Below the pieces are notes generated by a model. That model was not told the DNA's origin. It ran no database searches and saw only the letters and a list, made by a program, of their open reading frames with translations. This document shows positions 45,223 through 53,613 of a stretch of DNA of 64,000 nucleotides, one piece after another. The stretch is from JAJFKB01 sp965230515 (GTDB lineage Bacteria; Pseudomonadota; Gammaproteobacteria; Pseudomonadales; IMCC2047), in assembly GCA_965230515.1 (NCBI GenBank), contig OZ246007.1:744001-808000 (forward strand). Reading direction: 5' to 3'. The position numbers and the translations under genes are program-made. Numbering within the stretch: the first letter of the stretch is position 1; every line of letters starts with the position of its first letter.

Positions 45223-46737
45223 TTATTGAACGCTAATTTTCTGTGCGATCACTTTCTGCCAATGAATCGGTCCGGTTTGGTGTACGGATTCACCACGAGA
45301 GTCTACGGCAACCGTCACCGGCATATCGGTAACTTCAAATTCGTAAATGGCCTCCATACCAAGTTCCGGGAAAGCCACGACGTTGGCGCTTTTAATCGCT
45401 TTTGAAACCAGGTAAGCGGCACCACCAACTGCCATCAGATAAACAGATTTATGGTTTTTAATGGACTCGGTCGCGGCTGGGCCACGCTCCGCTTTTCCAA
45501 TCATACCGATCAGCCCGGTCTTTTCGAGCATGGTATCGGTAAATTTATCCATCCGCGTAGCAGTTGTCGGACCGGCTGGCCCTACTACCTCATCACGCAC
45601 CGGATCAACAGGACCCACGTAGTATATAAAACGGTTGGTGAGGTCTACCGGTAACGACTCTCCTTGATCCATCATTTCAACCATGCGCTTGTGCGCCGCA
45701 TCCCTACCCGTCAACATCTTTCCTGAGAGCAGCACCGTTTCACCACACTTCCAGTCCTGTATATCGTCCTGAGTCATCTCATCAAGATTCACTCGCCTTA
45801 CCTGGTCACCTACATCCCAGGACACATCAGGCCATTCGCTCAGGTCAGGGGGCGTTTGTAGCGCTGGCCCGGAACCATCCAAAGTGAAGTGCGCATGACG
45901 CGTTGCCGCGCAGTTGGGAATCATCACCAGTGGCAAGGATGCTGCATGAGTTGGGTAGTCTTTTATTTTGACATCCAGTACGGTGGTCAAACCACCCAGG
46001 CCCTGCGCACCGATTCCAAGGTTATTGACGGCATCCATAATTTCCAGACGCAGTTCTTCGGCCCGCGTTTGCGGTCCGCGTGCTCGCAGTTCATGAATAT
46101 CAATGGGGTCCATTAATGATTCTTTTGCCAATAGCGCTGCTTTTTCTGCTGTACCACCAATGCCGATACCGAGCATGCCCGGAGGACACCAGCCTGCACC
46201 CATAGTCGGAACGGTTTTGACCACCCAATCAACAATACTGTCGCTGGGATTCAACATGACCATCTTCGATTTATTCTCTGAACCACCCCCTTTGGCTGCA
46301 AGCTGCACCTCAACCTTGTTTCCGGGAACCAGCTCATAATGAATAACTGCCGGGGTGTTGTCCTTGGTATTCTTGCGCGCGCCAGCAGGATCTTCCAATA
46401 TTGAAGCCCTCAGGACATTATCCGGGCAGTGATACGCTCGGCGAACACCTTCGTTAACCATCTCATCGACACTCATTCCGGATTCCCACTGCACATCCAT
46501 CCCTATTTTCATAAACAGGCAGACTATTCCGGTATCCTGGCAGATCGGCCGTTTGCCTTCAGCACACATGCGTGAATTAATGAGTATTTGCGCCATCGCA
46601 TCCTTGGCAGCCTGCGATTCCTCTTTAAGGTATGCCTCATGTACCGCCTGAATAAAATCCAGCGGATGGTAGTAAGAGATATATTGAAGCGCATCGGCAA
46701 CGCTTTCGATCAGGTCATTTTGGCGAATCAGAGTCAT
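45223..46737 (-). CDS. fumA: Class I fumarate hydratase ([4Fe-4S])
   Basis: 504 residues. Reversible fumarate to malate conversion in the TCA cycle. N-terminal domain with CAEGKRPICQDTGIVCLFMKIG (a cluster Cys in CQDTG), GSENKSKMVMLNP and GAGWCPPGMLGIGIGGTAEKAAL; the C-terminal beta domain has GRDAAHKRMV and YVGPVDPVRDEVVGPAGPTTATRMD. Oxygen-labile, suited to low oxygen. Length fits the two-domain FumA/FumB form. Stand-alone. Confidence 0.94.
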   Translation of the reverse strand: MTLIRQNDLIESVADALQYISYYHPLDFIQAVHEAYLKEESQAAKDAMAQILINSRMCAEGKRPICQDTGIVCLFMKIGMDVQWESGMSVDEMVNEGVRRAYHCPDNVLRASILEDPAGARKNTKDNTPAVIHYELVPGNKVEVQLAAKGGGSENKSKMVMLNPSDSIVDWVVKTVPTMGAGWCPPGMLGIGIGGTAEKAALLAKESLMDPIDIHELRARGPQTRAEELRLEIMDAVNNLGIGAQGLGGLTTVLDVKIKDYPTHAASLPLVMIPNCAATRHAHFTLDGSGPALQTPPDLSEWPDVSWDVGDQVRRVNLDEMTQDDIQDWKCGETVLLSGKMLTGRDAAHKRMVEMMDQGESLPVDLTNRFIYYVGPVDPVRDEVVGPAGPTTATRMDKFTDTMLEKTGLIGMIGKAERGPAATESIKNHKSVYLMAVGGAAYLVSKAIKSANVVAFPELGMEAIYEFEVTDMPVTVAVDSRGESVHQTGPIHWQKVIAQKISVQ

Positions 46738-46892
46738 TGAAAAATCAGCTCCATACGATTTAAAAAATTTTGATGTGGGACTTGTTAGTGAATCATCTAA
46801 TAAAGGCGGCTATTTTACTACATTGTCTGTGGTAATTGGTTTTGTTTTGTAAAAGAGATTCAATCCGGTTGGACTTAGTATTTTCCCCGGAC

Positions 46893-46923
46893 AAAAAAAA
46901 GCGGGCTGCTCAAAGCAGCCCGC
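46893..46923 (-). terminator. Rho-independent terminator of nirS
   Basis: On the minus strand a 9-bp stem GCGGGCTGC / GCAGCCCGC with loop TTTGA is followed by eight T, 27 bp after the nirS stop. Confidence 0.9.
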
Positions 46924-46949
46924 CTATTTCCAGACTTACTATCGTTAGA

Positions 46950-48692
46950 TTAGTAAATGTCTTTTCTGGTATTAGTTACGTTGAACTTACCAGTTGGTGT
47001 AATCAAACGCTTGTCTTTGATCACTGTTTTCAAAGTTCGCGTTTTATCATCTACTACAACAATCGCGGACTCTTGATCTTCGCCACTCCAGACAGAGAAC
47101 CAAACTTCGTCTCCACCCTTGTTGTACTCAGGCTGAACGACTCGCTTTGGTCCTTCACCCAAACCAGCCCACTCTGCGATTGGCAGTACTTTATAGCCTG
47201 ATTCCAGGTCATTGATGTCATAGACAGCAATTGACTGACTGATTTTCGGATCCGGGTTCAGTGTAGTATCTACCCAAAGGTTTTTAGATTTCGGGTGAGT
47301 TTTAACGAACAGTGAACCACCGCCCTGGCCTTGCAGTGTACGAACCACTTTCCAGGCGTTCTTTTTATGACGCTTCGGATCAGTACCCACCAGAGTTACA
47401 TCAGCATTACCCAACGCGCTGGTCGCCCAAACCGGTCCATATTTCGGATCGTCAAAGTTTGCACCACGACCTGGGTGTGGAATCTCTTTCACATCAACCA
47501 GTGCTTCTACTTCACGGTCTTTTGAGTCAATCACAGCAATCTTGTTAGACTTGTTTGCTGCCGTCATGAAATACCGGTGCGTTGAATCCCAACCACCATC
47601 GTGCAGGAAGCGGGCAGCCTCTAAAGTAGTCACATTCAAAGCATCCAGGTTGCTATAGTCTACAAGTAATACTTTACCGGTTTCTTTAACATTAACGATA
47701 AATTCCGGGTGCTCGTGAGAAGCCACAATCGCAGCAACACGCGGCTCTGGGTGATACTCGAGCGTATCAACAGTCATACCACGAGTAGACATGATTTTCT
47801 TCGGCTCCAGAGTCGGGCCATCCATAATCACGTATTGTGGCGGCCAGTAAGCACCAGCGATTGCCAGCTTGTCTTCAAAGCCCTTGTACTTGGAAGTCTC
47901 AACCGAACGTGCTTCCAGACCAATTTTGATCTCTGCAACCCGCTTTGGCGGATTCATGTACAGATCGATCAGATCAATCTTTGCATCACGTCCGATCGTG
48001 TAGAGATAGCGACCAGAGTGTGATGGACGTGAAATATGTACCGCGTATCCGGTTTTGATGATGGTGATGATCTTTTTAGTGTCGCCATCAATCAGAGCAA
48101 TCTCACCGCTGTCACGCAATGTCACACCGAAGATATTATCAATATTATATTTGTTAAGCTTTTTCTTCGGACGCTCATTTTCAGGAATCAGCACTTTCCA
48201 GGAGTCTTTCATCTCCTTCATGCCCCACTCCGGAGGTGTTGGTGGCTCATGCTGAAGGAAACGGGCCATCGCGTCGATATCCGCTTCAGTCATAATACCG
48301 GAGGTACTCCAGTTGGGCATACCAGCAGGCGTACCATAGGAGATCAGTGCTTTCAGATACTCTGTGCCACGTTGCTGAGTGATATCAGGAGTCAGCGCCT
48401 TACCGGTCGCACCTTTACGCAACACACCGTGACAACCTGCACAACGTTCAAAGAAAATTTGCGAAGATTTAGCAAACTCTGCTTCTGTGACATCCGGTGC
48501 ACCCGGGGTGATGTGCATTTTCACATCTTGTTGAGGAACCGGTGCTCCCTGATAACGTAATTCGGAATCGACTACATTTGGGTGGTCGATTTTTCTGCCT
48601 GCCTGATCTTCTGCAAAGGCAGAGCCGGCTATGAGCGCTCCCGCACTCAGAATTGCAGCTGATAACAGCCGTTTTTGAACCCTCATTTTCAT
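46950..48692 (-). CDS. nirS: Cytochrome cd1 nitrite reductase
   Basis: 580 residues including a Sec signal (LLSAAILSAGALIAGSAFA). Reduces nitrite to NO in the periplasm. The N-terminal cytochrome c domain binds heme c through CAGCHGVLRKG. The eight-bladed propeller binds heme d1; likely active-site His are in the segment around YAVHISRPSHSGRYLY and ASHEHPEF. Length and the C-terminal RLITPTGKFNVTNTRKDIY are typical. Preceded by a perfect FNR/Dnr box and followed by a terminator, so it is a one-gene transcript. The heme d1 genes (nirFDLGHJ) are not in the window. Confidence 0.96.
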   Translation of the reverse strand: MKMRVQKRLLSAAILSAGALIAGSAFAEDQAGRKIDHPNVVDSELRYQGAPVPQQDVKMHITPGAPDVTEAEFAKSSQIFFERCAGCHGVLRKGATGKALTPDITQQRGTEYLKALISYGTPAGMPNWSTSGIMTEADIDAMARFLQHEPPTPPEWGMKEMKDSWKVLIPENERPKKKLNKYNIDNIFGVTLRDSGEIALIDGDTKKIITIIKTGYAVHISRPSHSGRYLYTIGRDAKIDLIDLYMNPPKRVAEIKIGLEARSVETSKYKGFEDKLAIAGAYWPPQYVIMDGPTLEPKKIMSTRGMTVDTLEYHPEPRVAAIVASHEHPEFIVNVKETGKVLLVDYSNLDALNVTTLEAARFLHDGGWDSTHRYFMTAANKSNKIAVIDSKDREVEALVDVKEIPHPGRGANFDDPKYGPVWATSALGNADVTLVGTDPKRHKKNAWKVVRTLQGQGGGSLFVKTHPKSKNLWVDTTLNPDPKISQSIAVYDINDLESGYKVLPIAEWAGLGEGPKRVVQPEYNKGGDEVWFSVWSGEDQESAIVVVDDKTRTLKTVIKDKRLITPTGKFNVTNTRKDIY

Positions 48693-48763
48693 TATAAAAC
48701 CCCTAGCTTGATGTAAATTACTTTCTGCTGCGCGCAGACTAAAAGTTCAACGCTGACAAGTCA

Positions 48764-48777
48764 TTGATCCAAATCAA
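48764..48777. promoter_or_regulatory. FNR/Dnr box upstream of nirS
   Basis: TTGATCCAAATCAA fits TTGAT-N4-ATCAA exactly. Its centre is about 78 bp before the nirS ATG, a common place for activation by an FNR/Dnr-type regulator under low oxygen and NO. Confidence 0.8.
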
Positions 48778-48830
48778 CAATCAACATTATACCTCAAATT
48801 GAGTACCACTAAGGTTATAGCCCGGTCTCT

Positions 48831-50600
48831 TCAATCTACCACTTCCAAAGCGATCGTCTGCTGGCTGCGCTTTGAACGACGCTCTCTTTTTTTTCTTTTT
48901 TCAATCAGTGGTGGACATAGGCAATCATCCCAATAATCCACCTGACACTCCAGACAATAATGACACTCGGTATCGATAATCTCTCCCGTGTGCTTGATTG
49001 CCGAGATTTGACAGATAGAAGCGCAGGTTTGACACGGGCGTCCACACTCTTTCCTGCGGCGCAGCCAGTCAAAGACACGGAATCTGTTAATAAAACTCAG
49101 CCCTGCACCAAGCGGACAGAGATATTTACAGAAAAACTTGCTGTTAAACGCCGAGATAACCAACAGAACAACCGCGTAAAACACATAACCCCATTCCCGC
49201 TGAAACTTCATTGTCAGCGCTGTTTTAAAGGGCTCGATCTCCGCCATCGCCGATGCCGTGGCAAGTGATTCCAGTGACACACCGACCAGCAAAATCAGGA
49301 CGATATATTTTATAGCCCACAACCTTTCATGAACCATTTGTGGAAACTGATAGGATTTTATGCCCAGCTTTCTTGCCAGTTTGTGAATCAACTCCTGCAT
49401 CGCGCCAAAGGGACACAGCCAGCCACAATACACACCCCTCCCCCAAAGTATAATGCTGATTGCCACAAAGCCCCATAACATAAATATCAGGGGGTCGATC
49501 ATCAGGGTTTCCCAGGTAAAGTCATGTATCAGTAACTGTATAAAAGCCAGTACATTCATAATCGACAGTTGGGCCATACAGTAATAGCCGATGAATACCA
49601 CGGTAAAAATCAGATAAGCCAGTCTGATACGCCTGAATAACCGGGTTCGCACCACTAGCCAGTCCTGGAAAAACAGTATAAATATAAGTACTGCCAGCGC
49701 TATCAGGATCAGGACTAGCTGCACGCCCTTTTCCTTCCAGATCAAATTAAGGTCAAACAGGGGGTCTTCAGTATACGCAGAGGGGGAGAAAGCAGCGACC
49801 GGCTGTAAATCCGTCGGCAACGCACTGGATTGGATTGCCGGTTTTTGAACAGCCTCCGCTATTGGTTGGGCAATACCCTTTTCTGCCACCGGCTCACCGA
49901 TTACGGTTTGCTTACTGGTTTCTAACGGCTCCACCACTGGTTCGATTTCTGCAACAGACGCCACTGCGGGCTGTGGCTGCCTTTTATTTTGCAGCGATAC
50001 CGGGTTTGCCGTAACCGGCTCTGCTGTTACCGGTTTATCGCTCAGCGGTAAGCCGTAATATTGACTGATTCGCTGCGCTGAGCGCATGATTGAGCGATTA
50101 AGCACCATGGCCGTTATCGTAGCACCCGAGATGCCATCCACCCCGATATAGCCCTCTCGATTATGAGCGCCCACCCTTATCTTCGACCAGGCGGACTGGC
50201 CGCGATACTGTGCTGTATATTCGGCCAGGTGCTGATCGGTCACCCCAATCACCAGAATCGGCTCTTCGTGCTCCAGAATCTGAATCCCCTGGATAGTTGC
50301 CTTCAGATCAAGCCCCACCAACACGGCTACCGGTTTACCGGAATACGCAGGAATTGGTGCAACTTCATTCGTTAATAACAGATATCCGAGCAGCTGGTTC
50401 TCTCGATACACGGGTTTAACTGGCGCTTTCCTTTCCCTATTACCGATATGGGTAGCGTCCTCAAACAGGTGTTTTGCCTGTGCCAGCGTAACGTCATTGA
50501 GACTGACAGCGTGCGTATTCGATAAAACCAGCAGGCCTGCCAAAACGATAAGGAAGCGAAGATGAAAGGAAATTCTCCGTAAGCGAGATTGCATTTGCAT
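48831..50600 (-). CDS. nirI: NosR/NirI-family membrane flavo-iron-sulfur protein
   Basis: 589 residues. Signal peptide, then an FMN-binding domain (about 60-180; flavin-attachment-type GVDGISGATIT). A linker of about 80 residues rich in Pro, Glu, Val and Ala (VTAEPVTANPVSLQ) leads to five or six membrane helices with two CxxxCP motifs (CGWLCPFGAMQEL, CKYLCPLGAGL). Two ferredoxin-like clusters finish the protein (CGRPCQTCASICQ, CHYCLECQVDYWDDCLC). NosR/NirI proteins support nosZ or nirS expression and electron supply. It is shorter than NosR of Pseudomonas; its place beside nirS favours NirI. A perfect FNR/Dnr box lies 67 bp upstream. Confidence 0.85.
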   Translation of the reverse strand: MQMQSRLRRISFHLRFLIVLAGLLVLSNTHAVSLNDVTLAQAKHLFEDATHIGNRERKAPVKPVYRENQLLGYLLLTNEVAPIPAYSGKPVAVLVGLDLKATIQGIQILEHEEPILVIGVTDQHLAEYTAQYRGQSAWSKIRVGAHNREGYIGVDGISGATITAMVLNRSIMRSAQRISQYYGLPLSDKPVTAEPVTANPVSLQNKRQPQPAVASVAEIEPVVEPLETSKQTVIGEPVAEKGIAQPIAEAVQKPAIQSSALPTDLQPVAAFSPSAYTEDPLFDLNLIWKEKGVQLVLILIALAVLIFILFFQDWLVVRTRLFRRIRLAYLIFTVVFIGYYCMAQLSIMNVLAFIQLLIHDFTWETLMIDPLIFMLWGFVAISIILWGRGVYCGWLCPFGAMQELIHKLARKLGIKSYQFPQMVHERLWAIKYIVLILLVGVSLESLATASAMAEIEPFKTALTMKFQREWGYVFYAVVLLVISAFNSKFFCKYLCPLGAGLSFINRFRVFDWLRRRKECGRPCQTCASICQISAIKHTGEIIDTECHYCLECQVDYWDDCLCPPLIEKRKKRERRSKRSQQTIALEVVD

Positions 50601-50666
50601 TTAGTTAGGATAAACTCCAGCTGGAAATTAGCAAACCGAATTATAGGGCAGAAGGTTACTTCATTC

Positions 50667-50680
50667 TTGATAAGAATCAA
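50667..50680. promoter_or_regulatory. FNR/Dnr box between nirI-like and ctaA-like genes
   Basis: TTGATAAGAATCAA fits TTGAT-N4-ATCAA exactly. It lies 67 bp upstream of the minus-strand nirI-like ATG and 42 bp upstream of the plus-strand heme A synthase-like ATG, so it could control both. Confidence 0.78.
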
Positions 50681-50721
50681 ACAAGCGCCCTAATAAGCCT
50701 TTAACCCGGACGCGGAAATCT

Positions 50722-51735
50722 ATGACTTCGGCATACCCCAAACCCAAAAGAACAGGCGGCCAGGACGGTCTCTATTCAAGCCTTATTTTCCTATCGCTCT
50801 TATTAACACTTCTGACCGTGGTGCTGAGCGCCTACATCCGCCTGGCACAATCCGGGCTTGATTGCACACCCTGGCCCGACTGTTATGGAGCAATAGGCCT
50901 TGAGGCAGAGCAACAGGGTATTGCCGTGCTCACGAAGGAAGGGGCCGAAATGTCACACAAAGGTGCTCGTGTCGCTCACCGTTTTATTGCCAGCTCGCTG
51001 GGCATTACCGTGATGCTAATTCTTTTAATCTCGATAAGACGAAGAGTAAGGGGGCAACCTGGTTTAATGGCCGCGTCACTTCTAATGGGGGCAACACTGT
51101 TTCTCGCTGTATTGGGTTACAGCACACCCGCCCGCACCATTCCCTGGATAACTTTGGGCAATCTCGGCGGTGGCATGTTGATGCTGGCGTTGCTTTGGTG
51201 GCTGGGACAGGCACAAGTAATAAACAACCTTCAAATAAAGACCCGGTTGAGCAAAAGGTGGGCTATCGGTGCTTTAACACTGATCATCCTGCAAATTTTT
51301 TCCGGTGCCTGGGTCAGCGCAACCTTCTCCGCAACCGCCTGCAACGGAGAGCTGTTTTGCAATGGCTTTTCTTTATTGAATATGAATTGGGGAGAGAGTT
51401 TTTCTCTCGCCCGTGAATTAAGCCTGAATAGCCAGGGCTCAATTTTGCTCCCCGATCAACTGGCCACGACCATCAATATGGGTCACCGCCTACTGGCGAT
51501 CGCGAGTCTGGTTATCATTGGCCTGTTTGCAACCCAAATGCTACAAGAGGGAAAACCTTTGGCAACAACAGGTAAAGCTCTTCTGTTTTTTTTGACAGTT
51601 GAGCTGCTACTTGGCGTAATTTCCGTCTACTATCAATTGCCGTTATTTCTGGTCACTGCTCACAATCTGTTTGCCGCACTAATCCTGCTTTGCCTTGTAA
51701 ATGCCACCGTCTATATTTATCGGCAACCCGCTTAA
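50722..51735 (+). CDS. COX15/CtaA-family protein, divergent paralogue
   Basis: 337 residues with eight membrane helices in two four-helix halves. Heme-ligand His residues are in AEMSHKGARVAHRFIASSLG and INMGHRLLAIASLV; the AQSGLDCTPWPDCYGAI loop holds a Cys pair typical of the bacterial CtaA type. Heme A synthase oxidises heme O to heme A for terminal oxidases. It diverges from the nirI-like gene across an FNR/Dnr box and converges with a second, differently typed paralogue at 51758. Exact function (heme A versus a related step) is inferred. Confidence 0.8.
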   Translation: MTSAYPKPKRTGGQDGLYSSLIFLSLLLTLLTVVLSAYIRLAQSGLDCTPWPDCYGAIGLEAEQQGIAVLTKEGAEMSHKGARVAHRFIASSLGITVMLILLISIRRRVRGQPGLMAASLLMGATLFLAVLGYSTPARTIPWITLGNLGGGMLMLALLWWLGQAQVINNLQIKTRLSKRWAIGALTLIILQIFSGAWVSATFSATACNGELFCNGFSLLNMNWGESFSLARELSLNSQGSILLPDQLATTINMGHRLLAIASLVIIGLFATQMLQEGKPLATTGKALLFFLTVELLLGVISVYYQLPLFLVTAHNLFAALILLCLVNATVYIYRQPA

Positions 51736-51757
51736 AGTAGTGCAACATGCAAGCTTG

Positions 51758-52813
51758 CTAAGTGGTTTTGACGGCCGCCCTGCGGTACTGAAAATTTACA
51801 TTGATGGCGGCCAGCAATACCAGGCAGGCGACAGCCTGATGCACGGAAGCTGCAACCAGGGGCACCACTGCCAGTAGCAGATATACGCCCAGGCAGTACT
51901 GTACAATCACAGTCAGCAACAGTGCATGCAGACTAAACCGTTGTCGCTGACTTGAAGGACTACGCAAAACACGGCTCCACAGCCAGATCACAACTAACAA
52001 CAAAAGCGTACCCAGTAGCCGATGCATAAACTGCACACCTGCATTATTTTCCACAAAATTTAACCAAAAAGGAGTCATGGCCGTTAGCGCTTCAGGAAAC
52101 CACTCCCCATTCATCGTTGGAAAAGTGTTATAACCCCACCCGGCCCGCAGCCCTGCGGTAAACGCGCCGTAGACTATCTGAATACTGAGCAGTCCGGTCG
52201 TTATTAAGCCCAGACTACGAATGCTAGAATCATTATCAGAATTTACCTGTATATTATTGTTATCATTCATTAAATCAACAGCAATCCAAAACAAATACGC
52301 CAGCAAAAAGAGTGCCAGACTGAGGTGCGCTGCCAGGCGATAATGACTAACCCTTGGCATATCCACCAGGCCACTCATCACCATATACCAGCCCATTAAC
52401 CCCTGCAGTCCGCCAATCAAAAAAGCGATACCCAGTTTTTTTAGTAGCGGTCTGTTCAATCTGCGGCGAATCCAGAAATATAGAAAGGGGAGAAAAAAAA
52501 CCAATCCAATGGTTCGCCCCAGCAACCGATGGCCGTACTCCCAGAAAAAAATACCTTTGAACTCAGCCAAGCTCATACCCTTATTCATCTTGATATACTC
52601 AGGGTACTGCTTATACATTTCAAAGGTCCTCATCCACTCTGCCTCTGAGAGCGGAGGAATAGCACCCATGATCGGTCGCCAATCCACCATGGAAAGCCCG
52701 GAATGGGTGAGCCGGGTCACTCCTCCAACGACTACCATGGCAAAAATAAATCCGCAGACAATCAATAGCCAGATAATGACACTCGTGTAATTGGGTGTTT
52801 TTTGATTGGTCAT
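51758..52813 (-). CDS. ctaA: Heme A synthase, COX15 type
   Basis: 351 residues. Begins with the family motif VVVGGVTRLTHSGLSMVDWRPI, followed by EFKGIFFWEYGHRLLGRTIG (heme-ligand His) and VQFMHRLLGTLLLL in the second half. It belongs to the Cys-poor alphaproteobacterial/mitochondrial COX15 class, unlike its neighbour at 50722. It lies 15 bp downstream of the TlpA-like gene on the same strand, which suggests a shared role in oxidase maturation. Start is the ATG at 52813. Confidence 0.9.
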   Translation of the reverse strand: MTNQKTPNYTSVIIWLLIVCGFIFAMVVVGGVTRLTHSGLSMVDWRPIMGAIPPLSEAEWMRTFEMYKQYPEYIKMNKGMSLAEFKGIFFWEYGHRLLGRTIGLVFFLPFLYFWIRRRLNRPLLKKLGIAFLIGGLQGLMGWYMVMSGLVDMPRVSHYRLAAHLSLALFLLAYLFWIAVDLMNDNNNIQVNSDNDSSIRSLGLITTGLLSIQIVYGAFTAGLRAGWGYNTFPTMNGEWFPEALTAMTPFWLNFVENNAGVQFMHRLLGTLLLLVVIWLWSRVLRSPSSQRQRFSLHALLLTVIVQYCLGVYLLLAVVPLVAASVHQAVACLVLLAAINVNFQYRRAAVKTT

Positions 52814-52828
52814 AAGTACTCTATTAAC

Positions 52829-53359
52829 TCAGTTGGTAAGCTGGGGGCTTTTCTGTCGAACCAATTGCCCTATCTGTTTTGCAATCACATCTTTATCGGT
52901 TTCCTTAAACCCCATATGCGAATAACGTATCATGCCGGAACGATCAACGATAAAGTGCGTAGGCATCCCCTCAACATTAAAGTTCTTGAGTGCCACTTTA
53001 TCACTATCACTCAACAGTGGAAAAGGTACCTGGAATGGTTTGATGAACGCTACCGCTGCCTGCAGGTCTTCATCCTCGTTGACCGCCAGAATTTGAAAAC
53101 CCTGATCAGCATATTGGCGATGCAACTCAACGAGGAACGGCATCTCCATTCGGCAAGGTGCACACCAGGATGCCCAAAAAGTGAGGTAAACCACCTTTCC
53201 TTTAAAATCCTCCAGTCTGTATCTCTGCTTATCAATTAACCCCGGCAAATCAATTTGAGGCGTTTGCTGCGATGCAAATCGCGGGTCATTACAAGCCGCC
53301 AACAAAAGACTGACGGACAGCATCAATATTGCAGTGACATTGTTACCTTTAGCTAACAT
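52829..53359 (-). CDS. TlpA-like thioredoxin lipoprotein
   Basis: 176 residues from the ATG at 53359 (AGG upstream; an upstream ATG would add seven residues). A lipobox signal (SVSLLLAAC) anchors it in the membrane on the periplasmic side. Thioredoxin fold with the active site WASWCAPCRMEMPF and cis-Pro loop GMPTHFIVD. Such proteins reduce apo-CuA sites or cytochrome c cysteines for copper or heme insertion. It precedes ctaA by 15 bp and faces the heme-copper cluster, consistent with CuA maturation. Confidence 0.85.
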   Translation of the reverse strand: MLAKGNNVTAILMLSVSLLLAACNDPRFASQQTPQIDLPGLIDKQRYRLEDFKGKVVYLTFWASWCAPCRMEMPFLVELHRQYADQGFQILAVNEDEDLQAAVAFIKPFQVPFPLLSDSDKVALKNFNVEGMPTHFIVDRSGMIRYSHMGFKETDKDVIAKQIGQLVRQKSPQLTN

Positions 53360-53430
53360 TGACCTAAAACAACTGCCCAACTTGTTTGAAGAGGGTATAA
53401 TTCATCGATCTCTAAACCGAGGATAGGTGA

Positions 53431-53613
53431 ATGGAATTTATTTTATACACAGCAGCCGGAATCATGCTCTATTTTTTATCAGACTTCATTCTGGTTCAGG
53501 CGGAATTCTGGCACGGCAAACCCTTTAAGTACCGCAATATTATTTTTTTTGTAATCATCAGCATATTGGCTGTCGGTTCATTTCAGGCGTTCAGCTACTA
53601 TATGACAAACTAG
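53431..53613 (+). CDS. Small two-helix membrane protein
   Basis: 60 residues, ATG at 53431 with AGGATAGGTGA upstream. Two hydrophobic helices (FILYTAAGIMLYFLSDFILV and IIFFVIISILAVGSFQAF) with a charged loop EFWHGKPFKY. It points away from the TlpA gene and its stop overlaps the 3' end of the heme-copper-like subunit by 4 bp. Unknown family. It could be an assembly factor or accessory subunit. Confidence 0.5.
   Translation: MEFILYTAAGIMLYFLSDFILVQAEFWHGKPFKYRNIIFFVIISILAVGSFQAFSYYMTN

Noticed and set aside
48036..48560. A 174-codon plus-strand frame
   Set aside because: Antisense to nirS.
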